64,000 bases of DNA from Pseudovibrio ascidiaceicola (GTDB taxonomy: Bacteria; Pseudomonadota; Alphaproteobacteria; Rhizobiales; Stappiaceae): contig NZ_FOSK01000002.1 of the NCBI RefSeq assembly GCF_900114245.1, forward strand, positions 1 through 64,000. The letters are read 5' to 3'. Shown here in pieces: positions 43,229 through 51,710 of this stretch (its first letter is position 1; each line of letters begins with the position of its first letter). The notes beneath the pieces were generated by a model. That model made no database searches. It saw only the letters and a list, made by a program, of their open reading frames with translations, and had not been told where the DNA came from. The position numbers and the translations under genes are program-made.

Positions 43229-45706
43229 ATGGCTCCTGGCAACGATAGGGAACAACAACCCAACGAAAACCCTGCTCCAGACCATGAAAACTGGGTTCAG
43301 GCGATGGGGCAAGAGCTCAATCTGCAGTTTGGACCTGACGGTGAAGGTGAGCAGATCCCTGTTGGTGGTCCTGAGAACCAAGTGCGGCCAGAGGTTCGGG
43401 TCAATGATGCTGAGGTTCAGCCGCCAGATGCGCCACAAGATCCGCCCGCGCAAGGTATGCCGAATATGCCTCCGCTTGCGGTTCCAATGCAAGATCGCCT
43501 CAATGAGCAGCCTAAAGCCGGCAGCCGGATGCAGGTGGAGTATAAAGAAAATGGCACGATGGTCATTGATCCTTACTCTGTGCCCCGCACAATCGCGACA
43601 GGCCATGGCGCTGGCTTGGACGGTGTCCGCCACGCGGTTTATGCACCCACCCGATTGTCTACGGATGTTGAAGGCAAAATAACACCACCTCTTCAGGGTG
43701 ACGCGTTGGCTCAACAGGCCCTTGGGCGTGGTGGTACGGGATATTTGCAAACCTATCCAGATATGGAAGACGCCGTCATCAAGCGCCCTTACAGCTTTGG
43801 TGAGGGAGAAAACCAGCAGTTTCTGGGGATGGAGTCCATCATTCACGAGACGACTATCCTATCCGCCCTCGGTGAGTTTGAAGGCGCCAAGGGCGTTGAG
43901 AATATCATCAAGGTGAAGGGCTCCGGCGTGACTGGTGATGGTGAGCCTTTCGTGATCATGGAAAACCTTAAGGGGGGCACGCTGGACGATCGCATCGCGA
44001 ATGAAGGTCTTCCTCCAGCACAACTGGATCAGTTTGCAGAAGGTTTGCTCTCCGGGATTTCCTTTCTGCAAAACCGTAATGTGATCCATCAGGATCTGAA
44101 GATCGATAACATCATGTTCCGCGAACAGGACAGTGTTGAACCGGTGATCATCGACTTTAATGCTGCCTCCGCCACAGAAGGTATTGCCGCAACCACAGAT
44201 GACTACGAAGAATTCCGCTATGAGCGGGATGGTGAGCCGAACATGCAGCCACCAGAGAAACAAGGCAACGAGATTAATCTGGCGAAGATCACCCCCAAAG
44301 CAGATTCCTGGACCGGCGGCCTTTGTCTTGCCGCAGCTGTCATTGGCAAGCGAAGCCAGCAACAGCTGGTTCAAGAAGCCAGACTAGCCGGTGAAGATCA
44401 GGCAGCGGTTGATGCAGCCCTTGATGCCCGGCTGGGTACGGCACCGGAACACATCAAGGTGGCCATCAAAGGCATGATGCGGGTTGATGTGGCTGAACGT
44501 TTGACGGCTGAGCAAGCGCTTGCGCTGATGCAGCAGAACAATCCGAACTTTGTGCCAGAGGAACAGCCGCAACCACAGGTACCTGAGCCAGAACCCCAAG
44601 AGCCGGAGCGGGTTTATAACGAAGAGCCCAAGGAAGGCAGCCCTATCCGGGTTCAGAGAAAACGAAATGGCACACTGGTGATTGAGCCGGACAGCGTGCC
44701 AACCGGCGTGCAGATGGTGCAGCAGCGCCGAGGACGTGATGCCGGTGCTCGTGGCAATGTTTATGGACCGACACGGCATAGCTTGCGGGTGAACCAGCAT
44801 GTTCCACCCCCAATCGTGGATGGAAACCATGATCAACCCGGTGTGCTTGCCCATGGCGCCACAGGTGTGCTGCAAGACTTTCCGCATATGGAAAATGCCG
44901 TTTTAAAACGACCGAACGCGGTGCAAATTGAAGAGGGAGAACCACTGACTTTCATTGGGGTTCCTCAGATTCTGCGTGAAGCTAAAATCCTGACTGCCCT
45001 CTCAGATTTTGATGAGGCGAAGGGCTACGAGAATATTCCGCAGATTAAAGGGACCGGCATCACAGATGAGCAAGAGCCCTTCATGGTGATGGAAAAGCTC
45101 AAGGGCGGCAATCTGGCAGAGCGCATACCAGAAGACAAAGGCCTGCCAGAAGAACAGGCCGAGGCCTTTGCCAATGGCCTGCTGAATGGGTTGGACTTTC
45201 TGCACAAGCGAAACATCGTTCATCAGGACCTGAAGCCCAACAACATCATGTTCCGTGAGGAAGGTGATGATGTGCCGGTGATCATTGATTACGACCTTGC
45301 AACCGCGCATGAAGGTGTTGCGACAGGAACTGGCGATGGCGAGCCCGATGGATTTGATCTGAGCGGTACACCTGACATTATGCCGCCGGAAGCGCGCAAC
45401 CCCGGCCCCAACAATGAGAACCTGAGTGAGAAGATTGACGCATGGTCTGCTGGTCTTTTGCTGGTGACAGCCGTTGCCGGAAGCTCAGCCTCCGATCTTT
45501 TGAAACGAGATCTGATTGACTTCCGCAATGGTGCCAACACAGACTCCACTCAGCTGCGCGTGTTGCTGGAGCGGCACTTAGCGGGTGTTCCGCAAAACAT
45601 GAAGGAGGCCATCATCGGCTTGCTCAAGCTGAACCCAACAACCCGCCTTTCCGCAGAACAGGCCCTCACCCTGATCAACCACGCCAAGGGTCGTCCGGGC
45701 GGATAA
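43229..45706 (+). CDS. Tandem two-module Ser/Thr protein kinase-like protein
   Basis: This 825-residue protein has a proline- and acid-rich, probably disordered N-terminus (1-95) followed by two copies of a module of about 370 residues. Each copy has a leader (GSRMQVEYKENGTMVID at 98; GSPIRVQRKRNGTLVIE at 470) and a kinase-like domain. Copy 1 has G-loop GRGGTG (166-171), K185, E207, HQDLKIDN (287-294) and DFN (309-311). Copy 2 has HGATG (542-546), K560, E584, HQDLKPNN (665-672) and DYD (687-689). Catalytic Asp, Lys and Asn are kept in both, while DFG is altered. There is no signal peptide or membrane helix. The frame is open to 43148, but the ATG at 43229 (after AAGGGCGAG) starts the plausible protein. 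Substrate and role are unknown; a secreted effector or signalling kinase is possible. Confidence 0.75.
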   Translation: MAPGNDREQQPNENPAPDHENWVQAMGQELNLQFGPDGEGEQIPVGGPENQVRPEVRVNDAEVQPPDAPQDPPAQGMPNMPPLAVPMQDRLNEQPKAGSRMQVEYKENGTMVIDPYSVPRTIATGHGAGLDGVRHAVYAPTRLSTDVEGKITPPLQGDALAQQALGRGGTGYLQTYPDMEDAVIKRPYSFGEGENQQFLGMESIIHETTILSALGEFEGAKGVENIIKVKGSGVTGDGEPFVIMENLKGGTLDDRIANEGLPPAQLDQFAEGLLSGISFLQNRNVIHQDLKIDNIMFREQDSVEPVIIDFNAASATEGIAATTDDYEEFRYERDGEPNMQPPEKQGNEINLAKITPKADSWTGGLCLAAAVIGKRSQQQLVQEARLAGEDQAAVDAALDARLGTAPEHIKVAIKGMMRVDVAERLTAEQALALMQQNNPNFVPEEQPQPQVPEPEPQEPERVYNEEPKEGSPIRVQRKRNGTLVIEPDSVPTGVQMVQQRRGRDAGARGNVYGPTRHSLRVNQHVPPPIVDGNHDQPGVLAHGATGVLQDFPHMENAVLKRPNAVQIEEGEPLTFIGVPQILREAKILTALSDFDEAKGYENIPQIKGTGITDEQEPFMVMEKLKGGNLAERIPEDKGLPEEQAEAFANGLLNGLDFLHKRNIVHQDLKPNNIMFREEGDDVPVIIDYDLATAHEGVATGTGDGEPDGFDLSGTPDIMPPEARNPGPNNENLSEKIDAWSAGLLLVTAVAGSSASDLLKRDLIDFRNGANTDSTQLRVLLERHLAGVPQNMKEAIIGLLKLNPTTRLSAEQALTLINHAKGRPGG

Positions 45707-45716
45707 GTTTCCTCTC

Positions 45717-46214
45717 CTACACGCCTAGCTTCACAACCACGTTGAGGAGTGTGTCGCGGAGGGATTGGACTTCTTCTTTGGTGAGGTTCTGGTAGATCAC
45801 GCGGCGGTCGCCGGCCATCACGCTCTCCATGGCTTTTTCGACAGTGGCTTTCCCCGCCTTTGTTAGACGTACGATCTTGCTGCGTTTGTCGGTGTCGTGG
45901 TCAATACGTGTCACGAGACCATCCGCTTCCAGCTGCTTGAGGATTTTGGTCATGCCGCCTGATGTCATCAGCAGAGCGCGGTACAGATCACTCGGGGACA
46001 TTTCCCATGGCTCAGGACAGCCTCGCAGTGCCACCAGCACCTCAAAAGCGCCATTGGTCAGACCGTAGACTTCCAACTCTTTCGTGCAGTTCTGGTCGAG
46101 GATTTCGGCGAACCGGTTCATACTGAGAAACAGCTCTGTTTCAATAGAGACAGCTTCCGGCCAGTTCTGGCGCATTTGCTCAAGGGCTTTGCCCATTGGG
46201 TAGGCTTTCGACAT
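45717..46214 (-). CDS. MarR-family regulator
   Basis: This 165-residue MarR protein has LNxxGL-like winged helix features (SPSDLYRALLMTSGGMTKILKQLEADGLVTR, then DTDKRSKIVRLTKAGKATVEKAM). It is divergent from a PACE efflux gene with repeated GAAAGATAG words between, so it probably represses that pump. GAGGA precedes the ATG. Confidence 0.87.
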   Translation of the reverse strand: MSKAYPMGKALEQMRQNWPEAVSIETELFLSMNRFAEILDQNCTKELEVYGLTNGAFEVLVALRGCPEPWEMSPSDLYRALLMTSGGMTKILKQLEADGLVTRIDHDTDKRSKIVRLTKAGKATVEKAMESVMAGDRRVIYQNLTKEEVQSLRDTLLNVVVKLGV

Positions 46215-46260
46215 GAGATCCTCATCACAGTTTATCGGATTTCTAAATTAAACCTTGCCA

Positions 46261-46308
46261 GAAAGATAGTTTGAATATATCTATCCAGAAAGCTACTTAG
46301 AAAGATAG
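46261..46308. promoter_or_regulatory. Repeated GAAAGATAG in the MarR/PACE divergent promoter
   Basis: GAAAGATAG occurs at 46261-46269 and 46300-46308, and AGATA...TATCT at 46264-46282 forms an interrupted inverted repeat. They are candidate MarR sites. Confidence 0.4.
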
Positions 46309-46315
46309 GTGTGAC

Positions 46316-46759
46316 ATGAGAAGTTTCTGGGACAGAGTTCGGCACTCCGTGTTGTTTGAAGGGATCGCCCTTTCAATCGTCGCAGTGTTCGGAAGCTGGA
46401 TTACGGGTCATTCCCTTGCAGAAATCGGTGTTCTCGGACTGATCATGTCCCTGATCGCCATGGGCTGGAACTTTGTTTACAACTGGCTCTTCGACAATTG
46501 GTATGTGGCCAACCGCGGTACCCAGCCAAGAACCATCGCTCTGCGCGTTGTGCACGCCCTTCTGTTTGAGGGCGGACTGCTCGGGTTCGGCATCGTTGTA
46601 ATCATGTGGTGGTTGCAGATGAATTTCGTTCAGGCATTGTTGCTTGATATCGGCTTTGCGGTGTTCTTCCTGATCTACGCCTTCGTCTACAACTGGGTTT
46701 ACGATCTGGTGTTCCCGATTCCAGTGCCAAAGCTGTCTGAGAGTGCTCAGCAAGCATAA
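46316..46759 (+). CDS. PACE-family efflux transporter
   Basis: This 147-residue protein has four hydrophobic helices in two similar halves, each ending with a pattern like WNFVYNWLFDNW and YNWVYDLVFP, the signature of the proteobacterial antimicrobial compound efflux (PACE, AceI-like) family. It exports biocides such as chlorhexidine or short diamines (family knowledge). It is probably repressed by the divergent MarR. A strong terminator follows. Confidence 0.87.
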   Translation: MRSFWDRVRHSVLFEGIALSIVAVFGSWITGHSLAEIGVLGLIMSLIAMGWNFVYNWLFDNWYVANRGTQPRTIALRVVHALLFEGGLLGFGIVVIMWWLQMNFVQALLLDIGFAVFFLIYAFVYNWVYDLVFPIPVPKLSESAQQA

Positions 46760-46768
46760 GAACGCAAA

Positions 46769-46799
46769 AAAAGCCGGAATAACGCAAATTCCGGCTTTT
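46769..46799. terminator. Bidirectional terminator between PACE and paaE
   Basis: A 12-bp perfect stem (AAAAGCCGGAAT / ATTCCGGCTTTT) with a 7-base loop lies between the convergent PACE and paaE genes, with A and T runs on either side. Confidence 0.85.
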
Positions 46800-46834
46800 C
46801 CTTTCAAACCAACGCAAACTGGCTGTTTGATAGA

Positions 46835-47917
46835 TCAGATGTCGTCGTAATCGACTGTTACATCATCCGTTTTCGGTCTGGACTGGCAAGTGAGCACGTA
46901 GCCTGCCTCAATCTCCCATGGTTCCAGCGAGTAGTTAACGGCCATGTCGACTTTCCCGGAGACCACCTTGGCGCGGCAGGTGCAGCACATTCCGCCCTTA
47001 CAGGAGAACGGTGCTTCTATGCCCAACCGCAGGGCACCATCAATGATGGTTTCACCCGGCTCCAAAGTGACGTCGTGGCGTGCACCATCAACGATCATGG
47101 AGACCTTGGCCTTATGGTCTACAGCGCTGGAATCCTTAGCTTTATGAGCTGCGTGCGGATCACTGCCATCTGCAGGTACAAACAGTTCGTTATGGATGTG
47201 CTCCAAAGGAATACCATGGCTTTGGCAGACTTGTTTGGCGGCCTCGATCATGTCACCCGGACCACAAAGGAAGACGTGGTCGATGCTACTCTCGCCAACG
47301 GTCTTTGTGATGAATTCCTCAATTTTTTCAGAGGTTAAGCGACCATTGAAGAGGCTCAGTTCCTGCTCTTCACGAGACAAAATATGGTAGACACTCAAAC
47401 GATCGAGGAAGCGATCCTTCAGGTCATCAAGCTGGTCTTTGAAGATCACACTCTGAGAATTCTTGTTGCCGTAGAACAGGAAGAAATGACTGTTCGGCTC
47501 GTCTTCCAGCACAGCTTGCACCATGGACATTATTGGCGTGATGCCAGACCCTGCTGCAAATGCGGCGTAAACCCTTGCATCTTCAGTGGTTCCTCTTGGC
47601 AGATTGAAGCGGCCCATTGGGGTCATCACGTCAATCTCATTGCCAACAGAGACATGATCCAGAGCAAAGCTTGAGAAGCGGCCACCCTCCACTTTCTTGA
47701 TCGCAACGCGGATGTCATCATCCTTGGGAGACGAGCAAATGGAGTAGGATCGGCGTGTATCTTCGCCGTTGATAAATTCGCGCAGGGTGAGGTACTGCCC
47801 TGGAATAAAAGAATAATCTGACTTCAAGTCCGCAGGAATCTCAAAGGCGATAGAGACAGCTTCCTCTGTTTCCTGATGGACTGACTTGATCTTCAATCTA
47901 TGAAACCGTGGCGACAT
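46835..47917 (-). CDS. paaE: Phenylacetyl-CoA epoxidase reductase subunit PaaE
   Basis: This 360-residue FAD/2Fe-2S oxidoreductase has a flavin-binding region RRSYSICSSP, NAD-binding GSGITPIMSM, FLCGPGDMI, and a C-terminal plant-type ferredoxin domain with the cluster Cys in SCKGGMCCTCRAKV and LTCQSRP. It passes electrons from NADPH to the di-iron PaaA. It is last in the paaABCDE operon and starts after GGGAGG. Confidence 0.93.
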   Translation of the reverse strand: MSPRFHRLKIKSVHQETEEAVSIAFEIPADLKSDYSFIPGQYLTLREFINGEDTRRSYSICSSPKDDDIRVAIKKVEGGRFSSFALDHVSVGNEIDVMTPMGRFNLPRGTTEDARVYAAFAAGSGITPIMSMVQAVLEDEPNSHFFLFYGNKNSQSVIFKDQLDDLKDRFLDRLSVYHILSREEQELSLFNGRLTSEKIEEFITKTVGESSIDHVFLCGPGDMIEAAKQVCQSHGIPLEHIHNELFVPADGSDPHAAHKAKDSSAVDHKAKVSMIVDGARHDVTLEPGETIIDGALRLGIEAPFSCKGGMCCTCRAKVVSGKVDMAVNYSLEPWEIEAGYVLTCQSRPKTDDVTVDYDDI

Positions 47918-47959
47918 GGTTTCCTCCCTTACATCTACCGGTGCCTTCAGGCGAACGGG

Positions 47960-48469
47960 TCAGATGCACTTGAAATAGTCAAAAGGCTCGGAGCAATCAT
48001 TGCAGCGGTAAAGCGCTTTGCAAGCGGTCGAGCCAAACTCGGAAATACGTCTGGTCTTGGCAGAGTTGCACTTGGGGCAACGGACTTGTTCCTCACCAAA
48101 CAAGGCCCGGCGTGATGCCTTGCCGTTTGGAGGTGCAATGCCGTAAACCCTTAGCTTTTCACGCGCTTTTTCTGTGAGCCAATCGGTGGTCCAGGCTGGA
48201 GTGAGGACGGTCTTGACATCCACCCTCTCAAAACCTGCAGAGAGCAAAGCCGCTTCAATATCGAAAGCGAACATGCTCATGGCCGGGCAACCTGTGTAGG
48301 TTGGTGTGATGCTCACTTGCACAGAGCCATCAGTCTGCACGTGCACATCGCGCAGAACACCCAGATCCTCAATAGTGAGCACCGGCACTTCGGGATCGGG
48401 CACATCGCACACCGCATCCCAGGCCTTTTGGTCCAACTCAGATCTCAGAATTTTCGCTGCAACTGCCAT
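47960..48469 (-). CDS. paaD: Phenylacetate degradation protein PaaD (epoxidase assembly)
   Basis: This 169-residue MIP18/DUF59-family protein has VCDVPDPEVPVLTIEDLGVLRDV, TPTYTGCPAMSMF, and a C-terminal zinc-ribbon-like pair CPKC and CNDC. PaaD aids iron-sulfur or di-iron maturation of the epoxidase. It lies 14 bases after paaC and 42 before paaE. Confidence 0.92.
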   Translation of the reverse strand: MAVAAKILRSELDQKAWDAVCDVPDPEVPVLTIEDLGVLRDVHVQTDGSVQVSITPTYTGCPAMSMFAFDIEAALLSAGFERVDVKTVLTPAWTTDWLTEKAREKLRVYGIAPPNGKASRRALFGEEQVRCPKCNSAKTRRISEFGSTACKALYRCNDCSEPFDYFKCI

Positions 48470-48483
48470 GGGTTAGCTCCCGA

Positions 48484-49239
48484 TCACCACTGGGCTTGCG
48501 GGAAAGAGCGCTGCAGATACTGCATTGGCGACAGAATATGTCCCAGATGCTCGCTGTGCTCACCTTTACGGCCACCCGTCTGCATCCAGCTTTCTGTTGG
48601 ACGTTCCAGATTGGCCCGGACCAGAACCGTGTTCACCGTCTCGTCCCATAAGTGCTTGATAGACATAGGGTCTATGGCAACTTCTTCGGCAACCAACGAT
48701 GATACAACCTCGTCACACTCAAACATCTCGCCGGTGTACATCCAGAGGAACTCCAGCGCGTTATTGATACGATTGTGGCTTTCCTCGGTGCCGTCGCCCA
48801 GACGGATCACCCACTCTGCAGAATGGCGCAGATGGTAGGTTGCTTCCTTTTCTGCCTTTGCGGCCAGACCTGCCAGTTGTTCGTCTTTCGAGCTCATCAT
48901 TGCTTCCCAGAAAGGAAGCATAAACGCAGAGAAGAGGAACTGGCGCATGATGGCATACGCGAAGTCATCGTTGGGCTGTTCGACAAGCAGAAGGTTGTTG
49001 AACTCCCGCTCAACCCTATGGAAACACAGGGCATCTTCGTCACGGCCCTTGCCTTCGATCTGACCTGCGTAGGTGTAGAGCTCGCGGGCGTGACCAATGA
49101 GATCGAGCGCGATATTGGTGAGTGCGATGTCTTCTTCCAGATGAGAAGCGTGACCACACCACTCGCCCAGTCGCTGGCTCAGGATTGCGGAATCGTCAGC
49201 CAGCCGCATGCAATATGTAAATAGTGCCGTATCTGTCAT
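48484..49239 (-). CDS. paaC: Phenylacetyl-CoA epoxidase structural subunit PaaC
   Basis: This 251-residue ferritin-like subunit has the PaaC patterns LGEWCGHASHLEEDIALTNIALDLIGHARELY, ATYHLRHSAEWVIRLGDGTEESH and ALEFLWMYTGEMF. It pairs with PaaA as the non-catalytic structural subunit. Two adjacent ATGs (49242 and 49239) follow AGGAGG; the second has the better spacing. A longer open frame upstream overlaps paaB and is not used. Confidence 0.92.
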   Translation of the reverse strand: MTDTALFTYCMRLADDSAILSQRLGEWCGHASHLEEDIALTNIALDLIGHARELYTYAGQIEGKGRDEDALCFHRVEREFNNLLLVEQPNDDFAYAIMRQFLFSAFMLPFWEAMMSSKDEQLAGLAAKAEKEATYHLRHSAEWVIRLGDGTEESHNRINNALEFLWMYTGEMFECDEVVSSLVAEEVAIDPMSIKHLWDETVNTVLVRANLERPTESWMQTGGRKGEHSEHLGHILSPMQYLQRSFPQAQW

Positions 49240-49249
49240 CATGGCCTCC

Positions 49250-49537
49250 TTACATATTCGCGACTTCGTCAGGCAACTCATAGAATGTCGGGTGGCGATA
49301 GATCTTTGAAGCTGTTGGCTCAAACATCTCGCCCTTCTCGTCCGGATCATTCGCGATGATAGCTGCTGACGGGACAACCCAGATAGACAGCCCTTCTCCG
49401 CGGCGTGTGTAAACGTCTCGCGCTGCTTGCAATGCCATTTCCGCATCAGCTGCATGGACAGAACCGGCATGTCTATGGGACATGCCATTGCGTGCTCTGA
49501 TAAAAACTTCCCAAAGTGGTGTTGCTTGTTCGCTCAT
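49250..49537 (-). CDS. paaB: Phenylacetyl-CoA epoxidase subunit PaaB
   Basis: This 95-residue PaaB has LWEVFIRARNGMSHRHAGSVHAADAEMALQAARDVYTRRGEGLSIWVV, typical of the small bridging subunit. The ATG at 49537 begins MSEQATPLWEV as in homologues. It lies between paaA (13-base gap) and paaC. Confidence 0.93.
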   Translation of the reverse strand: MSEQATPLWEVFIRARNGMSHRHAGSVHAADAEMALQAARDVYTRRGEGLSIWVVPSAAIIANDPDEKGEMFEPTASKIYRHPTFYELPDEVANM

Positions 49538-49550
49538 GTTCCGCCCTCCC

Positions 49551-50534
49551 TTAAGCAGCTGATTTCTTTGCGGCTTGCTTTGCAGCGTACGCCTGCGCAG
49601 CCTCACGCACCCAGGCACCGTCCTCATGCGCCTTGATGCGGTCTTTCATCCGCTGCTTGTTGCAGATGCCATTGCCTTTAATGGTGTTGTAAAACTCGTC
49701 CCAGTCCGGCTCACCATGCTCCCAGTGCCCAGTTTCTTCGTTGAGCTTGAGATCTGGATCCGGCAGAGAAATGCCAAGAACCTTTGCCTGAGGCACAGTG
49801 GCATCGACGAACTTTTGACGGAGTTCATCGTTGGTGAAGCGCTTAATCTTCCACTTCATGCTATCAGCTGAGTGCTTGCTGTCCTTGTCGGACGGGCCAA
49901 ACATCATCAGTGCAGGCCACCAGAGGCGATTGACAGCGTCCTGAACCATCTCCTGCTGCTCCGCTGTGCCTTTCATCATGGCAACCAGAAGATCGTAACC
50001 CTGACGCTGGTGGAAGCTCTCTTCCTTACAGATGCGGATCATCGCGCGGGAATAAGGTCCGAAAGAACAGCGACATAGCGGGATCTGGTTCATGATCGCG
50101 GCGCCATCGACCAGCCAGCCGACAGCACCAACATCAGCCCAGTTGAGGGTCGGGTAGTTGAAGATGGAAGAGTATTTGGCTTTGCCGCTCAGCAACTGAT
50201 CGACCAGTTCTTCGCGGGAAACGCCCAGAGTTTCTGCGGCAGAATAGAGGTAGAGGCCATGTCCACCCTCGTCCTGAATCTTGGCGAGCAAGATGGCTTT
50301 GCGCTTCAAGGACGGAGCACGCGTCACCCAGTTGCCCTCTGGCAACATGCCAACCACTTCGGAGTGCGCATGCTGAGAGATCTGCCGAACCAACGTCTTG
50401 CGATAGGCTGCTGGCATCCAGTCGTTGGGCTCAATCTTCTCTTCACGATCAATGCGAGCTTGAAAAGCAGCAAGCTTCTCTTCGTCCTCAACACCAGCTT
50501 CAACAGCCGGGTTGTTCAATGCTTGCGTATACAT
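49551..50534 (-). CDS. paaA: Phenylacetyl-CoA epoxidase catalytic subunit PaaA
   Basis: This 327-residue di-iron oxygenase subunit shows metal-ligand regions [21 protein letters not shown] and [15 protein letters not shown], with [15 protein letters not shown]. It epoxidises the ring of phenylacetyl-CoA. The ATG at 50534 follows GGAGGG at a long spacing and fits the family start MYTQALN. It is first in paaABCDE, with paaX upstream in the same direction and an inverted repeat between. Confidence 0.94.
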   Translation of the reverse strand: MYTQALNNPAVEAGVEDEEKLAAFQARIDREEKIEPNDWMPAAYRKTLVRQISQHAHSEVVGMLPEGNWVTRAPSLKRKAILLAKIQDEGGHGLYLYSAAETLGVSREELVDQLLSGKAKYSSIFNYPTLNWADVGAVGWLVDGAAIMNQIPLCRCSFGPYSRAMIRICKEESFHQRQGYDLLVAMMKGTAEQQEMVQDAVNRLWWPALMMFGPSDKDSKHSADSMKWKIKRFTNDELRQKFVDATVPQAKVLGISLPDPDLKLNEETGHWEHGEPDWDEFYNTIKGNGICNKQRMKDRIKAHEDGAWVREAAQAYAAKQAAKKSAA

Positions 50535-50583
50535 AGGTAAGGTCCCTCCCAAGAGCACACCAATGTTCGTTTCCGCTTCAATA

Positions 50584-50622
50584 TGTCACAGAATATCATT
50601 CTCACAAGTATTTTCTGTAACA
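50584..50622. promoter_or_regulatory. Inverted repeat upstream of paaA, candidate PaaX operator
   Basis: TGTCACAGAA (50584-50593) and TTCTGTAACA (50613-50622) are 10-base arms with one mismatch and a 19-base spacer, in the 129 bases between paaX and paaA. Confidence 0.55.
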
Positions 50623-50663
50623 TTTAAGAGTGCATTTTAGGACAATTCTAAATTCGCTAATGA

Positions 50664-51554
50664 TTACAAAGGTTGGAACCGTTCAAAAAAAGCGGGCTCA
50701 GGAGGTGGCAGCGTGCCTTCTGCATTCTTGGCGTTAGAATCAAGCCAGATCTCACCGTGGTCTCTGAGAGTGTTGTAGATGCCTGCTGCAAGCTCTCGTG
50801 CAACACTTCCCGCCCACTTTTCTGGCAGGGCTTGCAGAGGCAATTCCGGATCTCTGAGAACCAGTCGCCGAAGGTCATGGATCAGTATGATACGGATGAT
50901 CAGAGCTGTTTCCGGCGCAATAGGAGCGCGCGCGCCGCACTCAAGAAGCGCTTGCAGGCCGCTGTAGTTCTCAATGAACTCGTGATAGCCCTGTTGCAGG
51001 CTTTCCAGATTCCAGGCCTGCCGGGCAAGCTGCACGGCTCTTTCTGGCGGTGCCGTGGATTGCATAAACACGATCTTGTCGGAAGACTTGGGCAGTTGCT
51101 GTCCGATGTTTGGTTTGATCAACACGTTCGGTGCAATCACGCCAAAGCCCTGATCTGTCAGATGTTCCCGGCGTTCAGCACGCCCCTCTCCCTCACTCAA
51201 AATTGCTGTGATCCAACTGCCATTACCTTTGGCAGGACCACGAGCATAAATGCGGGGCGTTGCCTGATCAAAGGTCTCGCGACCCATTTTGGTCAGGCGA
51301 TAAAACGAGTTGCGGCCAATGCGTGTGCGCTCCAACCAGCCATCGTTGGCCAGACGAGACATAGCCGTGCGGACCACACCTGAGTTGACCCCAACCATCT
51401 GCATGATCTCGGTGATGTTCCCCATCCAGAGCTCAGCACCACGCGGCGCAACGCAATCTCCAAAGATCGAGATGATCATCGACCATGAGCGGATTGGCTT
51501 TTGCGCGTGAAAACGATCAATGAGCCTTTGTTGTTCCGTTTCGAGAATGCTCAC
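50664..51554 (-). CDS. paaX: PaaX-type repressor of phenylacetate catabolism
   Basis: This is about 296 residues. PaaX family features are RSWSMIISIFGDCVAPRG, a GntR-like winged helix (MVGVNSGVVRTAMSRLANDGWLERTRIGRNSFYRLT) and a C-terminal domain with LIHDLRRLVLRDPELP. It represses paa genes until phenylacetyl-CoA accumulates (family knowledge). A GTG at 51554 has AAGG with 9-base spacing and is preferred; an ATG at 51587 adds 11 residues but has no ribosome-binding site. Confidence 0.87.
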   Translation of the reverse strand: MSILETEQQRLIDRFHAQKPIRSWSMIISIFGDCVAPRGAELWMGNITEIMQMVGVNSGVVRTAMSRLANDGWLERTRIGRNSFYRLTKMGRETFDQATPRIYARGPAKGNGSWITAILSEGEGRAERREHLTDQGFGVIAPNVLIKPNIGQQLPKSSDKIVFMQSTAPPERAVQLARQAWNLESLQQGYHEFIENYSGLQALLECGARAPIAPETALIIRIILIHDLRRLVLRDPELPLQALPEKWAGSVARELAAGIYNTLRDHGEIWLDSNAKNAEGTLPPPEPAFFERFQPL

Positions 51555-51658
51555 GTTCACACGCCTTTTGAGATTTTGAAGCTGCATATTTGTAAGGGGT
51601 CAATGCGCTTTTGTGCAAGCCTCTGTTTAAAAAGAGCAATAATGAGCAAGACAAAGAA

Positions 51659-51684
51659 AAGCCGGAGGCGTGTGCCTCCGGCTT
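51659..51684 (-). terminator. Terminator of the 5'-nucleotidase-like gene
   Basis: An 11-bp stem (AAGCCGGAGGC / GCCTCCGGCTT) with a 4-base loop, followed on the minus strand by TTTTC, downstream of the nucleotidase gene. Confidence 0.85.
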
Positions 51685-51710
51685 AATTTCATCTGCTCAA
51701 CAAGATCAGC

